Assembly: GCF_019656015.1 (NCBI RefSeq)
Contig: NZ_BPKW01000009.1
Coordinates: forward strand, 1 to 64,000
Length of the DNA: 64,000 nt
Direction: 5' to 3'
From: Leuconostoc inhae
GTDB taxonomy: Bacteria; Bacillota; Bacilli; Lactobacillales; Lactobacillaceae
Shown here: positions 62,295 to 64,000 of the stretch, in pieces
Layout of the letters: the number at the start of each line of letters is the position of its first letter
How positions within the stretch are numbered: position 1 is the first letter of the stretch
Program-made: the position numbers and the translations under genes
The notes under the pieces: model-generated
Told to the model about the DNA's origin: nothing
Seen by the model: the letters and a program-made list of their open reading frames with translations, nothing else
The model's database searches: none

Positions 62295-64000
62295 TGATTA
62301 ATCGATCTTTGTTAATAGTAAGTTTACTCATTGCAGCAATGGGTGGTTGTATTTATCGTTTAAATGGTGTCACCATTATTTTGTTAGTATTAGTGATTGT
62401 CATTTCTTGTTTTAATTTAACTAAGTGGTTTGGGATGATTACCCTAATTTTAGGGATACCTTTTTTGCTATATTTTGTCTATGATGCACATGAACTAAGA
62501 GCACAGTCTCGACAACTAGATCAAGAAGCTGTTCAAATTAGTGGTGTTATTTTACCTGATGAAATCACGATTGATGGTGATAATTTAATAACCAACGCAA
62601 GTTTAGATGATAATAAACATGTTGTTCGATTGTACGCTAAATTAACTTCTGAATCCGAAAAAAAAGCGTGGTTATCTGAAAAAAATATTGTCCATTTTGA
62701 TGCAACAGGTAATTTGTCGCGTATTAAATCACCAACAAATTTTAACCAGTTTGATGCACAAAAATATTATGAGACAAAGCACATAACACATCAAGTAACA
62801 ATTAAGTCGTGGCAAGTCAAATCGATAAAGTCCAACAAATTTTGGCAAAAATGTCGTTATCAATTACATATATGGCATGCACAAGGTATTCAAAATGCAG
62901 CAAAACTCCCACAACCGTTAAGTGATTATGCACAAGCACTCATTTTAGGAACAACACCACAATCACTTTACGGCAATAATCCAGGAGTACAAACACTGGG
63001 ACTGATTCATCTATTTAGTGTATCTGGGTTCCATGTATCTTATGTATTAATGCTGCTCATGGCGGTCTTGCGGCGACTTTATGTACCACAAGAAGTATCT
63101 GCTTGGTTGGGGGCGTTAGTTTTAATTAATTATTTTGTGTTTGCTGGTGAACCTGCAGTGCTTGTGCGTGCTCTGATTGCTGGACTAATTATGATGACAC
63201 ATTTGGCAGGTTGTCGCCGTATGCCAGTTGAAAGTGTTTGGGCCGTTAGTTTATTAGGCAGCCTGATTTATGAACCAGGTATTTTGCTAACACTTGGCGG
63301 ACAACTCTCTTTTGCTATGACATTTTGTTTATTATTTACAACGACATTAAATTTTTGGCAAATTAACTTATTATTAAGTGCAGTCAGTTTACCACTTATT
63401 GTCGGCCAACAATACACTTGGCACGTCTTGCAAACTTTTGTGAACTTTGCAGCAATACCACTTTTTAGTGCCGTTATTGTACCGGCAGTGATGATTGGTT
63501 TTATCGGACAAACAGTGCCATTTGTAACTTATTTAATAAATAGTGTTATTGAATTATTTGCTCATAGTGTTGATTATATTGCGACACTACCTGGTAATTT
63601 AATTATTGGCAAACTGTCTTGGTTTGTCGCGATTATTCTTTTTATGATGGCATTGTTATTATTTGTAACAGAAAAAAAGGTTGCTCAATTGGCAAGGCTG
63701 TTGTGGATAATGTTACTAGGCATCGTATTACTTTTTATGCGTTTTCCAGTGTATGGAGAACTGTCAATTTTTGATATTGGTCAGGGGGATGCGACGTTAA
63801 TTCGTGAGCCTTTTAATCGTTCTGTAACTTTAATTGATACAGGTGGACAAGTGACATTTGGTTCAAAACAAAAGTGGCAAGAACAAAATTTTAAGCGAAC
63901 TAAAGGCGAGACAGTTATTGTGAATTATTTGCATAGCCAAGGCATTGGGCATATAGATAATCTTGTGTTAACGCATCAAGATTATGATCATATTGGTGAT
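62294..64000 (+). CDS. comEC: Competence DNA channel protein ComEC/Rec2 (3' end outside window)
   Basis: ComEC forms the channel for single-stranded DNA uptake. The 569 residues visible start at ATG 62294, overlapping the comEA stop. After two short membrane segments comes a soluble DUF4131-like part. The Competence domain follows with many membrane segments (SLGLIHLFSVSGFHVSYV-like motif near residue 235), and then the beginning of the metallo-beta-lactamase domain: FDIGQGDATLIRE and LVLTHQDYDHIGD at the window end. No frameshift is seen so far, so the gene may be functional. Confidence 0.93.
   Translation, partial: MINRSLLIVSLLIAAMGGCIYRLNGVTIILLVLVIVISCFNLTKWFGMITLILGIPFLLYFVYDAHELRAQSRQLDQEAVQISGVILPDEITIDGDNLITNASLDDNKHVVRLYAKLTSESEKKAWLSEKNIVHFDATGNLSRIKSPTNFNQFDAQKYYETKHITHQVTIKSWQVKSIKSNKFWQKCRYQLHIWHAQGIQNAAKLPQPLSDYAQALILGTTPQSLYGNNPGVQTLGLIHLFSVSGFHVSYVLMLLMAVLRRLYVPQEVSAWLGALVLINYFVFAGEPAVLVRALIAGLIMMTHLAGCRRMPVESVWAVSLLGSLIYEPGILLTLGGQLSFAMTFCLLFTTTLNFWQINLLLSAVSLPLIVGQQYTWHVLQTFVNFAAIPLFSAVIVPAVMIGFIGQTVPFVTYLINSVIELFAHSVDYIATLPGNLIIGKLSWFVAIILFMMALLLFVTEKKVAQLARLLWIMLLGIVLLFMRFPVYGELSIFDIGQGDATLIREPFNRSVTLIDTGGQVTFGSKQKWQEQNFKRTKGETVIVNYLHSQGIGHIDNLVLTHQDYDHIGD

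Noticed and set aside
1-64000. CRISPR array or intact insertion sequence
   Set aside because: No regularly spaced short repeats, Cas-like protein or transposase was seen anywhere in the window.

Overview
The window looks like chromosome from a low-GC Gram-positive lactic acid bacterium, most likely Leuconostoc or a near relative in the Lactobacillaceae. The pointers are an archaeal-type PEP carboxylase of about 505 residues, the gene sets rnjA-rpoY, efp-yqhY-nusB and tatD-rnmV-rsmA-veg, strong AGGAGG ribosome sites, T-box and TPP/SAM/purine/Mn riboswitches, and A+T-rich intergenic DNA. The genus is inferred from gene content, not from a search.

Region 1-10.4 kb is accessory. It holds an unrecognised 334-residue protein with an overlapping small zinc-finger-like protein, a RelB/RelE-type toxin-antitoxin pair whose toxin carries an in-frame stop, and a 1056-residue SF1 (Upf1/Dna2-like) helicase. 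The helicase lies between two direct copies of the 3' end of an hxlR regulator gene, one of them a decayed fragment. Next come an intact HxlR regulator and a divergent ABC exporter operon with a frameshifted FtsX-type permease. That operon ends in an unusual fusion of six membrane segments to a NadD/NMNAT-like nucleotidyltransferase domain. A tRNA-Glu closes the region.

Region 10.4-33 kb is mostly metabolic. It contains a purine riboswitch with a NCS2 guanine/hypoxanthine permease, a LytTR-DUF3021 pair, topoisomerase III, and a MarR regulator with a UvrA-like ABC protein behind a palindromic operator-promoter. It continues with a TPP-riboswitch ykoEDC-tenA thiamine-precursor operon, a tRNA-Gln(CTG), pgpA, nagA-nagR behind a NagR operator, and a T-box-controlled methionine ABC transporter operon with two binding proteins and an M20 peptidase.

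Region 33-49.9 kb holds a DUF2207 protein and a yybP-ykoY (Mn2+) riboswitch with a P-type cation ATPase. A PerR-like regulator without its structural cysteines sits divergent to two VIT/CCC1 metal transporters, with PerR boxes between. Next are YihY, DUF1054, an S-box riboswitch with metK, a degenerate ADP-ribosylglycohydrolase, a diacylglycerol kinase, ppcA, and the rpoY-rnjA pair.

Region 50-64 kb is core housekeeping: LOG protein, MarR, efp-yqhY-nusB, tatD-rnmV-rsmA-veg, a metal-type ABC transporter with a degenerate binding protein, purR, glmU and two small unknown genes. It ends with a strongly promoted structured RNA of about 240 nt and comEA-comEC, with comEC running off the end. Metal homeostasis (Mn riboswitch, PerR/VIT, metal ABC) and methyl-group/sulfur metabolism (Met T-box, S-box metK) recur. 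No CRISPR array, rRNA, intact transposase or prophage was seen.
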